A stretch of 41,467 bases of DNA from Clostridiales bacterium (GCA_012735145.1 JAAYIA010000037.1:1-41467); one strand, 5' to 3'. Counted from the first letter of the stretch, positions 17,350-26,491 are shown. The notes: generated from the sequence alone by a model not told the origin. Program-made: numbers and translations.

Positions 17350-17745
17350 ATGGCAGCTGTTAAGAAAACAGTAAAGAGAAAGAAAAGAGAACGTAAAAAC
17401 GTTGAACGAGGCCAAGCTCATATCCAGTCCACCTTCAACAACACGCTTATTACTCTGACCGACATGGACGGAAACGCTCTTAGTTGGTCCAGTGCCGGCG
17501 CAAACGGATTCAGAGGCTCACGTAAGAGCACACCGTTTGCAGCAGCAGAAGCAGCTACGGTTGCAGCTAAGGCCGCCATGGAACATGGACTGAAAACTGT
17601 TGAGGTTTATGTAAAGGGTCCGGGATCCGGAAGAGATTCCGCAGTTAGAGCTCTTGAGACAGCAGGTCTTAGAGTTACTATGATCAAGGACATAACACCT
17701 ATCCCACACAATGGTTGCAGACCACCTAAGAAGAGAAGAGTCTAA
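17350..17745 (+). CDS. rpsK: 30S ribosomal protein S11
   Basis: 131 aa. The signatures are [34 protein letters not shown] and the C-terminal [19 protein letters not shown]11 is on the 30S platform next to the E site. The N-terminus is basic, as usual. GGGAGGAGGTATAAG precedes the ATG. Confidence 0.98.
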   Translation: MAAVKKTVKRKKRERKNVERGQAHIQSTFNNTLITLTDMDGNALSWSSAGANGFRGSRKSTPFAAAEAATVAAKAAMEHGLKTVEVYVKGPGSGRDSAVRALETAGLRVTMIKDITPIPHNGCRPPKKRRV

Positions 17746-17766
17746 TCGGGAAGGAGGATAAAAATT

Positions 17767-18354
17767 ATGTCAAGAGATAGAGGACCGATATTGAAAAGAG
17801 TGAGAGCTCTTGGAATAGAACCGCAGTACCTCGGTATTAATAAGAAATCAAAGAGAAATCCTGTAGTCAGACGCCGCAAGAAGAGTGAATATGGACTTCA
17901 GCTGACAGAGAAGCAGAAGGTAAGATTCACATACGGGCTTAGCGAGACTCAGTTCAGAAACCTGTTCGTTAAAGCTTCAAAGAGGTCCGGAGGAGCGGGT
18001 GTCAATTTGCTCATTATGCTTGAGAGTAGACTGGACAACGTAGTTTTCAGAATGGGCTTTGCTGCAACAAGAAGAGAAGCAAGACAGCTTGTTAATCACG
18101 GACATTTCTTGGTTAACGGCAAGAAGGCAGATATTCCTTCAATGGAGCTCAAAGCTGGCGATGTCGTTGCAGTAAGACCAAAATCACAGTCATCTCCTAA
18201 GTTCGAAGAGCTTAAAGAAATGATCATTACAACTCCTGCATGGATTGACCTCAATGTTGAAAAGTTTGAGGGTAAAATCACAAGAACACCTGAACGTGAA
18301 GATGTAGACCTTCCTATCGAGGAGCGTCTCATTGTAGAGTTCTACTCAAGATAA
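17767..18354 (+). CDS. rpsD: 30S ribosomal protein S4, zinc-free type
   Basis: 195 aa. The N-terminus MSRDRGPILKRVRALGIEPQ lacks the cysteine cluster of the C+ form. The S4/Hsh RNA-binding domain is seen in LESRLDNVVFRMGFAATRRE and LVNHGHFLVNGKKADIPS. S4 nucleates 30S assembly. Lying between rpsK and rpoA, it is in the alpha operon, as in clostridia and E. coli but unlike B. subtilis. GGAAGGAGG precedes the start. Confidence 0.98.
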   Translation: MSRDRGPILKRVRALGIEPQYLGINKKSKRNPVVRRRKKSEYGLQLTEKQKVRFTYGLSETQFRNLFVKASKRSGGAGVNLLIMLESRLDNVVFRMGFAATRREARQLVNHGHFLVNGKKADIPSMELKAGDVVAVRPKSQSSPKFEELKEMIITTPAWIDLNVEKFEGKITRTPEREDVDLPIEERLIVEFYSR

Positions 18355-18384
18355 TAGAATATATTTTGGTAGATCAAAGTTTAG

Positions 18385-18417
18385 GTAAACCGCTAATTTT
18401 TAAAATAGAACGGTTAC
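18385..18417 (+). promoter_or_regulatory. Hairpin with TTTAAAATAGAAC motif before rpoA
   Basis: GTAAACCG (18385-18392) pairs with CGGTTAC (18411-18417) with one bulged A. The loop contains TTTAAAATAGAAC, identical to the 13-mer before rpsM. TAAAAT (18401-18406) could serve as a -10 box, but I find no good -35 at the right distance. The gap is 88 nt. Confidence 0.4.
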
Positions 18418-18442
18418 ATTTGAATATGACAGGAGGAAGAGA

Positions 18443-19390
18443 ATGATCGAGATAATTAAGCCGACTATAACCAAAGATGTTGATGCAAATAGTCAGTATG
18501 GTAAGTTCGTAATTGAACCTCTCGAGAGGGGTTACGGAACGACTCTCGGTAACTGCATGAGAAGAGTCCTTCTTAGTTCACTTCCAGGTGCAGCAATCAC
18601 AACAGTTAAGATTGATGGGATTCTCCACGAGTTCTCTACGATTCCGGGGGTAAAGGAAGATGTTACAGAGATAATTCTTAACCTCAAGAGACTTGCAGTC
18701 AGTATTGATAGAGATGAGAACAAGAGAGCTATAATTAACGCTGTAGGGCCTAAAGAGGTAACAGCGGCGGACATCATTGTAGATGCAGATACAGAGATTT
18801 TCAATCCTGAACTACACATTGCAACACTTGCAGATAATGCAACATTGGTAATGGAGATGAATATTGCAACGGGCAAAGGATATGTCCCTGCTGAGCAGAA
18901 CAAGACAGAAGACACACCGATTGCAGTTATCCCTGTAGACTCTATCTATACACCTGTTAAGAAGGTTAACTTCACAGTTGAAAACACAAGAGTTGGACAG
19001 GTTACAGATTACGACAGATTAATCTTGGAAATTTGGACAGATGCCTCAATCACACCTGATGAAGGTGTATCCATAGGTGCAAAAATAATTCAAGAACACC
19101 TCGACCTCTTTGTAGGTCTCGGCTTTGAAACTGATGAACTTCAGTTTATGACAGAGAAGGATGAGGACCTCAAGGAAAAAGCTCTTGTTATGGCTATTGA
19201 GGAGTTGGAGCTTTCAGTTCGTTCCTTCAATTGTTTGAAAAGAGCTTCAATCAATACAGTTGAAGAGCTTACACAGAAGACAGAAGAGGATATGATGAAG
19301 GTCAGAAACCTCGGACAAAAGTCTTTAACAGAAGTAAAGACCAAATTAGCAGAACTTGGTTTTGCACTTAAACCAAGTGAAGAAGAATAA
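18443..19390 (+). CDS. rpoA: RNA polymerase alpha subunit
   Basis: 315 aa. The N-terminal dimerisation domain includes [20 protein letters not shown] and SLPGAAIT. The C-terminal domain that binds UP elements and regulators is complete: [20 protein letters not shown] followed by [30 protein letters not shown] lies upstream. It is placed between rpsD and rplQ as usual. Confidence 0.99.
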   Translation: MIEIIKPTITKDVDANSQYGKFVIEPLERGYGTTLGNCMRRVLLSSLPGAAITTVKIDGILHEFSTIPGVKEDVTEIILNLKRLAVSIDRDENKRAIINAVGPKEVTAADIIVDADTEIFNPELHIATLADNATLVMEMNIATGKGYVPAEQNKTEDTPIAVIPVDSIYTPVKKVNFTVENTRVGQVTDYDRLILEIWTDASITPDEGVSIGAKIIQEHLDLFVGLGFETDELQFMTEKDEDLKEKALVMAIEELELSVRSFNCLKRASINTVEELTQKTEEDMMKVRNLGQKSLTEVKTKLAELGFALKPSEEE

Positions 19391-19407
19391 TCGAAAGGAG
19401 TAGATGG

Positions 19408-19749
19408 ATGAAGGGTTACAAAAAGCTGGGCAGAAACTCTGCACACCGTAGATCCATGCTGAGAAACCTGGTAACCGATCTTTTCAGAGAGGGTAGAATC
19501 ACAACTACCGATATGAGAGCTAAGGAAGCAGGCCGTCAGGCTGAGAAAATGATCACTATTGCAAAAAAGGGAGACCTTCACGCAAGAAGACAAGTCCTTG
19601 AGTATTTGTTCGATGAGGATGTTGTGACAAAGCTCTTTGATGAGATTGCACCAAGTTACGAAAATCGTAACGGCGGATATACAAGAATTCTAAAGCTGGG
19701 ACCAAGATCAGGAGATAATGCAGAAGTAGTATTTCTTGAACTTGTATAA
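19408..19749 (+). CDS. rplQ: 50S ribosomal protein L17
   Basis: 113 aa, the short Gram-positive form. [18 protein letters not shown] and [18 protein letters not shown] are the L17 signatures. It is the last gene of the supercluster: a strong terminator follows 42 nt later, and the ecfA1-ecfA2-ecfT-truA-rplM-rpsI genes that follow L17 in many Firmicutes are not here. Confidence 0.98.
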   Translation: MKGYKKLGRNSAHRRSMLRNLVTDLFREGRITTTDMRAKEAGRQAEKMITIAKKGDLHARRQVLEYLFDEDVVTKLFDEIAPSYENRNGGYTRILKLGPRSGDNAEVVFLELV

Positions 19750-19791
19750 TAGCATTGGAACAGTCTTTTAACAGACTTATAATTTAAACGC

Positions 19792-19826
19792 AAGAAAGAG
19801 ATTCCGTAAGGAATCTCTTTCTTTTG
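19792..19826 (+). terminator. Terminator of the ribosomal supercluster
   Basis: A perfect 14-bp stem AAGAAAGAGATTCC / GGAATCTCTTTCTT with a GTAA loop, ending in four T's. A smaller AGTCT/AGACT hairpin sits just upstream (about 19762-19776). Confidence 0.88.
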
Positions 19827-19930
19827 GCATAGAAAAAGATATTTTATGTGGAATAATATAACTATTATGAGGAGTGTTTATTAAGAAAATTTAATAGTAT
19901 ATAATCAAAATAATAAATGGAGGTATAGAC

Positions 19931-20524
19931 ATGAAAAAAGCACTAATAGCTGTCGATATACAGAATGACTTTGTTGAAGGCGGAGCTCTTGGATGTAAGG
20001 GAGGCAAGAGTGTTGCAAGGGGTACCAAGGACTTGATACAGGAATCTGAAGACCGCGATGCATACTCTTTGTATATTTCAACTCAGGACTGGCATAAGGG
20101 GGAAGGATGCACAAACGGAGGTCATATAGAAGATAGACCGAATTTCGTCGACTCATGGCCAGCACACTGTATAGGAGGAACTGAAGGAGCTGAATTCTGC
20201 AGACCTCTTGAGGCAATAGATTTTGATTATCGGATATTAAAGGGTTATGAGACACCTTCATATTCCGGGTTTTCTGATAATGCTTATGAAGCAAATGATG
20301 AGTCTCTCAGTCTGGTTGAAATATTAGAGTCGCGAGGAATTACAGAGGTAGATATAGTTGGAATAGCCTTTGATTACTGCGTTGCACAGACGGCAAAAGA
20401 TGCAGCTGAGAAAGGATTTAAAGTAAGAGTTTTAAAACCATTAACCGCAACAATCAACAAAGCGAGCGAGGAGAGAATCGTCGAAGATTTAGCAAGCAGG
20501 GGAATAGAAGTTTTAGAAAGATAA
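19931..20524 (+). CDS. Nicotinamidase / isochorismatase-family cysteine hydrolase
   Basis: 197 aa. The catalytic triad of nicotinamidases is visible: D9 (AVDIQNDF), K104 (ILKGYE) and C150 (IAFDYCVAQTAKDA). Likely metal ligands include D53 and H55 (TQDWH), and the segment DSWPAHCIGGTEGAEF is typical of the PncA group. It would deamidate nicotinamide to nicotinate for NAD salvage. ATGGAGGTATAGAC gives a good start. TATAAT at 19900-19905 is a possible -10 with a poor -35. It is monocistronic, ending at a bidirectional terminator. Confidence 0.85.
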   Translation: MKKALIAVDIQNDFVEGGALGCKGGKSVARGTKDLIQESEDRDAYSLYISTQDWHKGEGCTNGGHIEDRPNFVDSWPAHCIGGTEGAEFCRPLEAIDFDYRILKGYETPSYSGFSDNAYEANDESLSLVEILESRGITEVDIVGIAFDYCVAQTAKDAAEKGFKVRVLKPLTATINKASEERIVEDLASRGIEVLER

Positions 20525-20565
20525 TATAGATTATAGAGAAATAATAGATGATACAAAGACTGCAG

Positions 20566-20609
20566 ATAATCAAAGAAATAAATTACTAATAATTTATTTC
20601 TTTGATTAT
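20566..20609. terminator. Bidirectional terminator between convergent genes
   Basis: A perfect 20-bp inverted repeat (20566-20585 and 20590-20609) around a CTAA loop, AT-rich, with runs that give U-rich 3' ends on both strands. It separates the nicotinamidase gene (plus) from the MFS gene (minus). Confidence 0.85.
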
Positions 20610-20642
20610 TTATATTAAGTGGATAACATATGTGTCTAAGTA

Positions 20643-21896
20643 TTAGTCTTGTTTCTTGTTGGAAATGTTGAGCAACACCATCATCACAGCTGCGGCGACT
20701 GAGAATCCAATTATCGCAAAGAAGCTTGTGTTGTAATTGCCGTTAGCAGCCTCAAGGAGCTTTGCCGAAATCATTGGCCCGATAGTAGCGGCAGGAATAA
20801 GACTGAAGTTGGCAATACTGAAGTTAATCGAGAAATGCTTTGGTCCATACGCCTTATTAACAAAAGCTGAAGTGATTGTAGGGCAACCTCCGTATGATAA
20901 ACCAACGAAAATGAGACCGATAACAATAAGAACGAAACTACCTGTAAGGCCTCCTGCAGTAAGCAGAAGTCCGGCGATAGCCATGAAAACGTTATTGATA
21001 AGAGTTGCAGTTCGTCTTCCGAAGCGATCGAAGTTGTTACCTGCGATAATTCGCCCTGCTCCATTAAACAGAGAGATAATCATACCTAGAACTGCTGTTC
21101 CTCCGAATGCAACTGATATATTTGCAGCGCTGTTTATTACGAGCAATCCTGCAGAGTTAAGTAGAACTGCCCATATTACGAAGAACCAAAAACTTGGAGT
21201 CTTTAACATATCGCTTGGTGTAAAATCCTTTGACGGGTTTTCTTTTTCGATGATAGTTTTCTCATCAGATTTTTCTACTGTCTTAATATGTGAAGCAATC
21301 ATCTTGGATTCTTCATCGCGAGGAAGCCTGATGATAATAGCCGCAACAAGACAAATTGCACCTATTGCAAAACTGAGAAATTTGAAGACGCTAAATATGC
21401 CTATGGAGGTAATCAAAGAGTTGACAACAGCACCGAGAATGAGACCACCGAGACCGAAACCCATCATCATCATCCCTGAAGCAAGTCCGACCTTGTCTGG
21501 GAACCATCTGTTTACAGTGCTGATAACAACATTATATGCAAGTCCGACGCCTCCTCCACCGAAGATACCATAGAATATATAAAGCTTATTCAAGCTAGCA
21601 GCTGAATTTGCGGTATCTAGAGTAGAAACGACGAAGAAACCGGTAAAAAGCAATACTGCGGATATAATCAATCTTACTTTGGCACTCAGCTTCTTACTGA
21701 GAAGGCCACCGACAAAACCCCCTAGACAGAAAAATGTAATCGAGATTGTGAATGTCATAGAAATTTGACTTACAGACCAATCAGGAAAGATTGCGCTGAA
21801 CGGGGTTCTGAAAATAGACCAGGCATATATAAGTCCAAGAAATAATAGAGTTAAAGTTGCTGTAATAAGGTAAAGCCAGCGTTTGTTTGTGTTCAT
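20643..21896 (-). CDS. MFS transporter, oxalate:formate antiporter (OFA) family
   Basis: 417 aa with about 12 membrane helices. The N-terminus RWLYLITATLTLLFLGLIYAWSIFRTPF is split by family convention and is a hallmark of the OFA group; a charged central loop (about residues 190-230) divides the two six-helix halves. OFA members exchange or import small carboxylates (oxalate, formate, lactate, pyruvate); the substrate cannot be read from sequence. On the minus strand AAAGGATTGTTGT precedes the ATG. It is convergent with the nicotinamidase gene and has no operon partner. Confidence 0.85.
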   Translation of the reverse strand: MNTNKRWLYLITATLTLLFLGLIYAWSIFRTPFSAIFPDWSVSQISMTFTISITFFCLGGFVGGLLSKKLSAKVRLIISAVLLFTGFFVVSTLDTANSAASLNKLYIFYGIFGGGGVGLAYNVVISTVNRWFPDKVGLASGMMMMGFGLGGLILGAVVNSLITSIGIFSVFKFLSFAIGAICLVAAIIIRLPRDEESKMIASHIKTVEKSDEKTIIEKENPSKDFTPSDMLKTPSFWFFVIWAVLLNSAGLLVINSAANISVAFGGTAVLGMIISLFNGAGRIIAGNNFDRFGRRTATLINNVFMAIAGLLLTAGGLTGSFVLIVIGLIFVGLSYGGCPTITSAFVNKAYGPKHFSINFSIANFSLIPAATIGPMISAKLLEAANGNYNTSFFAIIGFSVAAAVMMVLLNISNKKQD

Positions 21897-21912
21897 ACAA
21901 CAATCCTTTCAA

Positions 21913-21950
21913 TTTAATGGTAAAATATACATAAAAATTTTATCATTAAA
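21913..21950. promoter_or_regulatory. Inverted repeat upstream of the MFS gene
   Basis: TTTAATGGTAAAAT (21913-21926) faces ATTTTATCATTAAA (21937-21950), with 13 of 14 positions complementary and a 10-nt spacer. It lies 17 nt upstream of the MFS start, in its likely promoter. It may be an operator. Confidence 0.45.
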
Positions 21951-22042
21951 AACTTAGCCTTGCAATAAAAAGATGATATTAAGAGGTGCTATAAAGGCTT
22001 CGTGCAAAGCTATAATATCTTAAGATAATCAGGTGTGAAATA

Positions 22043-22071
22043 TTGAGTCCTTATACGCTTTGTGATACAAT
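22043..22071 (+). promoter_or_regulatory. Sigma-A promoter of the SRP RNA gene
   Basis: TTGAGT (22043-22048), 17-nt spacer, TACAAT (22066-22071). The predicted start at about 22078 coincides with the first bases of the SRP RNA closing helix. The segment 21960-22042 upstream contains GATATTA/TAATATC arms, but no gene. Confidence 0.8.
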
Positions 22072-22077
22072 CAAGCG

Positions 22078-22227
22078 GTGCCGACAGACGATCCGCAGTG
22101 CGTAGGGGTCCTGCGCAACAGGGCGCCGTGAATCTTGTCAGGACCGAGAGGTAGCAGCAATAAGCGGTTAGTCTTGTGTGCCGCAGACAAGCCTCTGCGT
22201 ACTGCAGGTTGCCTGTCGGCTTTGTGT
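22078..22227 (+). ncRNA. ffs: Signal recognition particle RNA (about 150 nt)
   Basis: GCCGACAG (22080-22087) and CTGTCGGC (22213-22220) close a long hairpin, and GCAGTGCGTAGGGG (22095-22108) pairs fully, with G-U pairs, to 22192-22205. The apical domain CTTGTCAGGACC-GAGA-GGTAGCAGCA is the Ffh-binding region with its asymmetric loop. The tetraloop is GAGA, where GGAA is usual, and the flanking pair is A-U in place of U-A. I see no Alu domain like that of the B. subtilis 271-nt RNA. Position just upstream of dnaX matches B. subtilis. Ends are approximate. Confidence 0.88.
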
Positions 22228-22259
22228 TATATTAGGAAGAATAAAAATCAGGAGAGAAT

Positions 22260-23963
22260 ATGCAGCTTGCACTTTATAGGGAAGAACGACCGGAAACCTT
22301 TGAAGAAATAATTGGTCAGAAGCATATAGTCAGGATATTACAGAACCAGGTAAGAACCGGAACTGTAAGCCAGGCATATCTCTTTGCGGGAACACATGGA
22401 ACGGGGAAAACGAGCATAGCGCGCATCCTAGCAAAGGCGGTCAATTGTCTTGAGGTAGACAATCAGACGGAAGAGGCAGGAGAACATAAAATTCCTTGTG
22501 GACATTGCGAGAACTGCGAAACTATAAGAGAAGGACGCTTTGTCGATGTGGTTGAATTAGATGCCGCATCCAATAACCGAGTGGAAGATTTGAGAGCTAT
22601 TATTGATATGGTAAAATATCCTCCGACGGTTGGCAGATATAAAGTGTATATAATTGACGAGGTTCATATGCTGAGTTCGTCAGCTGAGAATGCCTTTCTT
22701 AAGACTCTGGAGGAGCCGCCCGCACATGCGATATTTATTTTGGCGACAACAGACCCACAGAAGGTCAGAAGCACAATAAGATCAAGATGTATGCAGCTTA
22801 ATTTTAGGCGAGTGTCCGAACAAGACTTAATTGCCGGGATGGAGAACATATGCAAGAGAAAAAACCTCAATGCAACTGAAGATGCTTTAATGACCATAGC
22901 AATGAAGTCAGACGGCTCTGTTCGAGATGCACTTAGTATATTGGAGCAATGCGTGGCTGCAGGAGATAGCGTGCTGGACAGGAACCTTGTGCTAGAGTAC
23001 ACTGGTTCGGCCGGTGAAGACTTCTATATCGCACTCACCGATGCGGTTAGAAAAGGAGAACTCGGAAAAGCTTTGCTTTACATAGACGAAATAATGCTTA
23101 GGGGTAAAGAAGCAAGCAATCTCCTTAAGGACTGGCTGGAGCATTATAGAAATCTTATGGTTGTAAAATATGTGAGTAAACCGGAACGTATCATAGGAGC
23201 ATCGCCTGAGAATATATCGAGACTGAAAAAGCAAGCAGATGAACTGAAAATAAAAGATATAGAGAAGGCAATCCGATTTATTTCAGAACAAATTAGTGCT
23301 GCTCGATATTCCGACAGACCTAGAATTCTATTCGAGACTACAGCGGTAAGGTTGGCTCAAAGCGATGAGATACTCATTGCAAAAGATGTCAGTGCCGATA
23401 GTAATCGTACAAAAAACATTCAAGCGACAAAGACAAAAACACATTCCAAGTCGAATACAGAGAGAGATTTAAAACCTGAACAATCGGAGTCTATTGATAA
23501 AGAAGAGCCGATTAATCCGGTTAATAAGGGGATAGAGAAATCGACAATAATTGACACAGATACAGACTACCTTATTAGGGAAAGCACAGAAACTGCAGAG
23601 AAAATATGGAGTCAAATAGCAAGTAAAGTTGCAGAAGAAGATAGAAGCTTTATAAGTTTGATTGCAAAGTTCTCTCGGGGAACAGACTATGTCGATGGAG
23701 AACTGAGGGTAACAGTAAAGCCTAATAAATATGCACTCGCAGATGGTAAGATAAACGAAATTACAAAAGCGGCAAAATCACTTTATGGACAGAATATCTA
23801 TGTAACGCTTCAATCGGGGGAGCTGCCTAACGAACGAAAAGGAGGAAATTCGATATCTAATAAAGAGACAGACCGTGTGATCGATGAAGATATAGCCATC
23901 AAAGAGATAACAGATGAAGTTAAAAATCTCTTTGATCTGGATGTTAATATTACAGACAACTAA
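22260..23963 (+). CDS. dnaX: DNA polymerase III subunit tau (and possibly gamma)
   Basis: 567 aa clamp-loader ATPase. Walker A is GTHGTGKT (44-51), zinc cysteines are C63, C80, C83 and C86, Walker B is IIDEVHML, and the SRC finger is RSTIRSRCMQL. AAA+ domains I-III extend to about residue 365. The rest is a charged linker and tau-specific C-terminal region. At 23411-23417 there is an in-frame A_AAA_AAC heptamer; a -1 shift there would end at the TGA at 23477, giving about 406 aa. CAGGAGAGAAT precedes the ATG. It is followed by ebfC and recR, the conserved Firmicutes order. Confidence 0.97.
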   Translation: MQLALYREERPETFEEIIGQKHIVRILQNQVRTGTVSQAYLFAGTHGTGKTSIARILAKAVNCLEVDNQTEEAGEHKIPCGHCENCETIREGRFVDVVELDAASNNRVEDLRAIIDMVKYPPTVGRYKVYIIDEVHMLSSSAENAFLKTLEEPPAHAIFILATTDPQKVRSTIRSRCMQLNFRRVSEQDLIAGMENICKRKNLNATEDALMTIAMKSDGSVRDALSILEQCVAAGDSVLDRNLVLEYTGSAGEDFYIALTDAVRKGELGKALLYIDEIMLRGKEASNLLKDWLEHYRNLMVVKYVSKPERIIGASPENISRLKKQADELKIKDIEKAIRFISEQISAARYSDRPRILFETTAVRLAQSDEILIAKDVSADSNRTKNIQATKTKTHSKSNTERDLKPEQSESIDKEEPINPVNKGIEKSTIIDTDTDYLIRESTETAEKIWSQIASKVAEEDRSFISLIAKFSRGTDYVDGELRVTVKPNKYALADGKINEITKAAKSLYGQNIYVTLQSGELPNERKGGNSISNKETDRVIDEDIAIKEITDEVKNLFDLDVNITDN

Positions 23964-24029
23964 TATATGTATAACAACAATATAAATAATAATAATATAA
24001 AATAACAAATCAAAAGTATAGGAGAAAAA

Positions 24030-24398
24030 ATGGGCAAAGGAATGAAAGCAGGCAAGAAGCCTAGAACCAGACAAGGTGGCAACGATATGCAAAAGCAGCT
24101 TAAGCAACTTCAGGCTATGCAGGCCGAAATGGAAGAAACGCAGGCAGCTTTGGCTGATAAAGAAATTACAGCGACAGCAGGCGGTGGAGCTGTAGAGGTT
24201 ACAGTTAACGGAAACAAAGAGATTACCAAGCTGCTTATCGATAAGGATGTTGTTGATCCTGATGATATCGATATGTTGCAAGACTTGGTTATGGCCGCTG
24301 TCAATGAAGCGATGAGACAGATGGATGAGATGGTTGAATCAGAGATGAGCAAAGTCACAGGCGGCCTGGGCGGCGGCCTGGGAATACCGGGGCTGTAG
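24030..24398 (+). CDS. ebfC: YbaB/EbfC nucleoid-associated protein
   Basis: 122 aa. It has the coiled helical start DMQKQLKQLQAMQAEMEETQ and the core ITATAGGGAVEVTVNGNKEI, typical of the dimeric YbaB/EbfC DNA-binding family (YaaK in B. subtilis). An extra basic N-terminal stretch of about 19 residues and a Gly-rich tail VTGGLGGGLGIPGL flank the core. TAGGAGAAAAA lies upstream. It sits between dnaX and recR. Confidence 0.93.
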   Translation: MGKGMKAGKKPRTRQGGNDMQKQLKQLQAMQAEMEETQAALADKEITATAGGGAVEVTVNGNKEITKLLIDKDVVDPDDIDMLQDLVMAAVNEAMRQMDEMVESEMSKVTGGLGGGLGIPGL

Positions 24399-24437
24399 TT
24401 GATACTGCAAAACCTAACTGTAGACGGGACACAATAG

Positions 24438-25040
24438 ATGAGACAATATCCAAGATCGCTTAACAGACTTATACATGAATTGAGCAAGCTTCCGGGAATA
24501 GGTGGTAAGACCGCACAGAGGCTTGCTTTTCATATCCTGAGTCTTTCCAACAACGAGGCATTATCATTAGCAGAGGCAATTACTAAGGCAAAAGAAAACT
24601 TGAGGTATTGTCCTATATGCGGGAACTTAACAGATCATGAGATATGTACTATTTGCTCAGATTCTTCAAGGGATAAAAGCATAATATGTGTTGTGGAAAA
24701 TCCGCAAGATGTTATGGCAATGGAAAGAATAAGGGAATACAATGGTCTGTATCACGTTTTGCACGGAGCCATATCGCCGGCAGAAGGTATAGGGCCCAAT
24801 GAAATTAACCTCAAGTCTCTTATAACAAGACTGCAGGGCGGGGATGATGTCAAAGAAATCATCATCGCTACAAATCCCAATATAGAGGGAGAGGCCACGG
24901 CCATGTATATTTCGAGATTGATTAAGCCGGCGGGAATTAGAGTGACGAGGATTGCTCATGGAATACCTGTGGGAGGAGACCTTGAATACGCTGACGAAGT
25001 AACCTTACTCAAGGCGATGGAGGGAAGAAGGGAAATATAG
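24438..25040 (+). CDS. recR: Recombination mediator RecR
   Basis: 200 aa. The helix-hairpin-helix is [17 protein letters not shown], the zinc finger is [16 protein letters not shown], and the Toprim domain spans about residues 80-175 with [19 protein letters not shown] and [11 protein letters not shown]. RecR works with RecO to load RecA at gaps. There is no strong ribosome binding site (GGGACACAATAG upstream), so translation may depend on coupling with ebfC, 39 nt before. Confidence 0.97.
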   Translation: MRQYPRSLNRLIHELSKLPGIGGKTAQRLAFHILSLSNNEALSLAEAITKAKENLRYCPICGNLTDHEICTICSDSSRDKSIICVVENPQDVMAMERIREYNGLYHVLHGAISPAEGIGPNEINLKSLITRLQGGDDVKEIIIATNPNIEGEATAMYISRLIKPAGIRVTRIAHGIPVGGDLEYADEVTLLKAMEGRREI

Positions 25041-25111
25041 AAATAAATGTCAACAGCTCCAGAAGGAAAAGACATTATTAAAACTGAGGAAGGAATTAGT
25101 GTAACTGAGAA

Positions 25112-26464
25112 ATGAAAAAGAAATTGACCAAGAAAGAAACAATAATTGTTGCGAGCACACTGTTTGGAATGTTCTTCGGAGCAGGCAACATGATTTTCCC
25201 GGTACATCTGGGACAAATGGCAGGAAGCAATTCGTGGCCTGCGATTATTGGATTTATTATAACAGCTGTCGGCATTCCGATTTTTGGAGTTGCGGCTATC
25301 GGAAACACAAGGAGCGACAACTTGCTTGTGCTAAGTAGTAAGGTAACAAATTGGTATGGATTTGCATTCACAACACTTCTGTATTTAACCATAGGGCCGT
25401 TCTTTGCTATTCCAAGGTGTGCAACGACATCGTTCACAATGGGACTCGCACCTTTTATTAAAGAGTCATCTTATGTAATTGCACAGTTGTTATTTACACT
25501 TATATTCTTTGCTGTGGTATTATTTTTCTCTCTGAGACCAAGCGGGATTACCACATGGATTGGAAAGATAATCAATCCTATGTTCTTGATTTTCTTTGCA
25601 ACACTGATAGTTGTGGCAGCTGTAAATCCTGCTGCAAGAGTTGCAGACATAGTCCCGGAAGAGGCGTATAAAAGTGGAGCTTTCTTTAATGGATTCATCG
25701 AAGGTTATGCAACTATGGATGCTATTGCGGGTCTGGCTTTTGGCATTGTTATTATCAATGTTGTAAGAGGACTGGGTATAGAAGCTGATGACGATTTGGC
25801 TAAGGAGACCATCAAGGCGGGATTTTTTACTGCTCTTCTTATGGGACTCATATACATTCTAACGGTCACTATGGGAGCGCAGTCAAGAGGTCTGTTTGCG
25901 ACATCCGATAATGGGGGAATTGCTTTAACACAGATTTCCAGTCACTATCTCGGTGGTGTAGGAAGCATAATACTTGCCTTGACGGTAACTTTCGCATGTC
26001 TCAAGACAGCTATTGGTTTGGTGACGAGTTGTGCAGAGATGTTTGTCACCATGTATCCGAAATCGTTCAGTTACAATGCGTGGGCAATAATCTTTTCGGT
26101 ATTTTCATTTGCAGTTAGCAATGTCGGACTGACGGCAATCATAGCATATTCGATACCGGTACTGATGCTTTTATATCCTCTCGCAATTGTCTTGATTGCT
26201 ATGGCGCTAACTGAGAAACTGTTTGGAAAGAGCAAATATGTATATATGTGGGTGACTGCAGGCGCTGCATTGTCGGCAGTATTCGATTTCGCGAAGACAT
26301 TACCTGAAGGAATACAAACAGCGCTTAATATTCCGGTACTCACAGCATTCGCAAGCAAGATATTCCCCTTCTTTGATCTTGGATTGGGCTGGATAGTACC
26401 TTCGCTTATTGGTCTGGCTGTAGGACTGGTGATAACCACAATTAAGAAGAAACAAATAGTATAA
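25112..26464 (+). CDS. brnQ: Branched-chain amino acid carrier BrnQ (LIVCS family)
   Basis: 450 aa with about 12 membrane helices. TLFGMFFGAGNMIFPVHLGQ near the N-terminus and TIGPFFAIPRCATTSFTMG are the signatures of this Na+- or H+-coupled leucine/isoleucine/valine importer. It follows recR by 71 nt; GAGGAAGGAATTAG upstream gives a distant ribosome binding site. A bidirectional terminator follows. Uptake of branched-chain amino acids fits an amino-acid-fermenting lifestyle. Confidence 0.93.
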   Translation: MKKKLTKKETIIVASTLFGMFFGAGNMIFPVHLGQMAGSNSWPAIIGFIITAVGIPIFGVAAIGNTRSDNLLVLSSKVTNWYGFAFTTLLYLTIGPFFAIPRCATTSFTMGLAPFIKESSYVIAQLLFTLIFFAVVLFFSLRPSGITTWIGKIINPMFLIFFATLIVVAAVNPAARVADIVPEEAYKSGAFFNGFIEGYATMDAIAGLAFGIVIINVVRGLGIEADDDLAKETIKAGFFTALLMGLIYILTVTMGAQSRGLFATSDNGGIALTQISSHYLGGVGSIILALTVTFACLKTAIGLVTSCAEMFVTMYPKSFSYNAWAIIFSVFSFAVSNVGLTAIIAYSIPVLMLLYPLAIVLIAMALTEKLFGKSKYVYMWVTAGAALSAVFDFAKTLPEGIQTALNIPVLTAFASKIFPFFDLGLGWIVPSLIGLAVGLVITTIKKKQIV

Positions 26465-26491
26465 ATATAAATGAAAGATTATAGAAAAAAT

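Noticed and set aside
20737-21573. 278-codon plus-strand frame opposite the MFS gene
   Set aside because: It is an antisense shadow of a membrane protein gene; the minus-strand gene has clear family sequence and a ribosome binding site.
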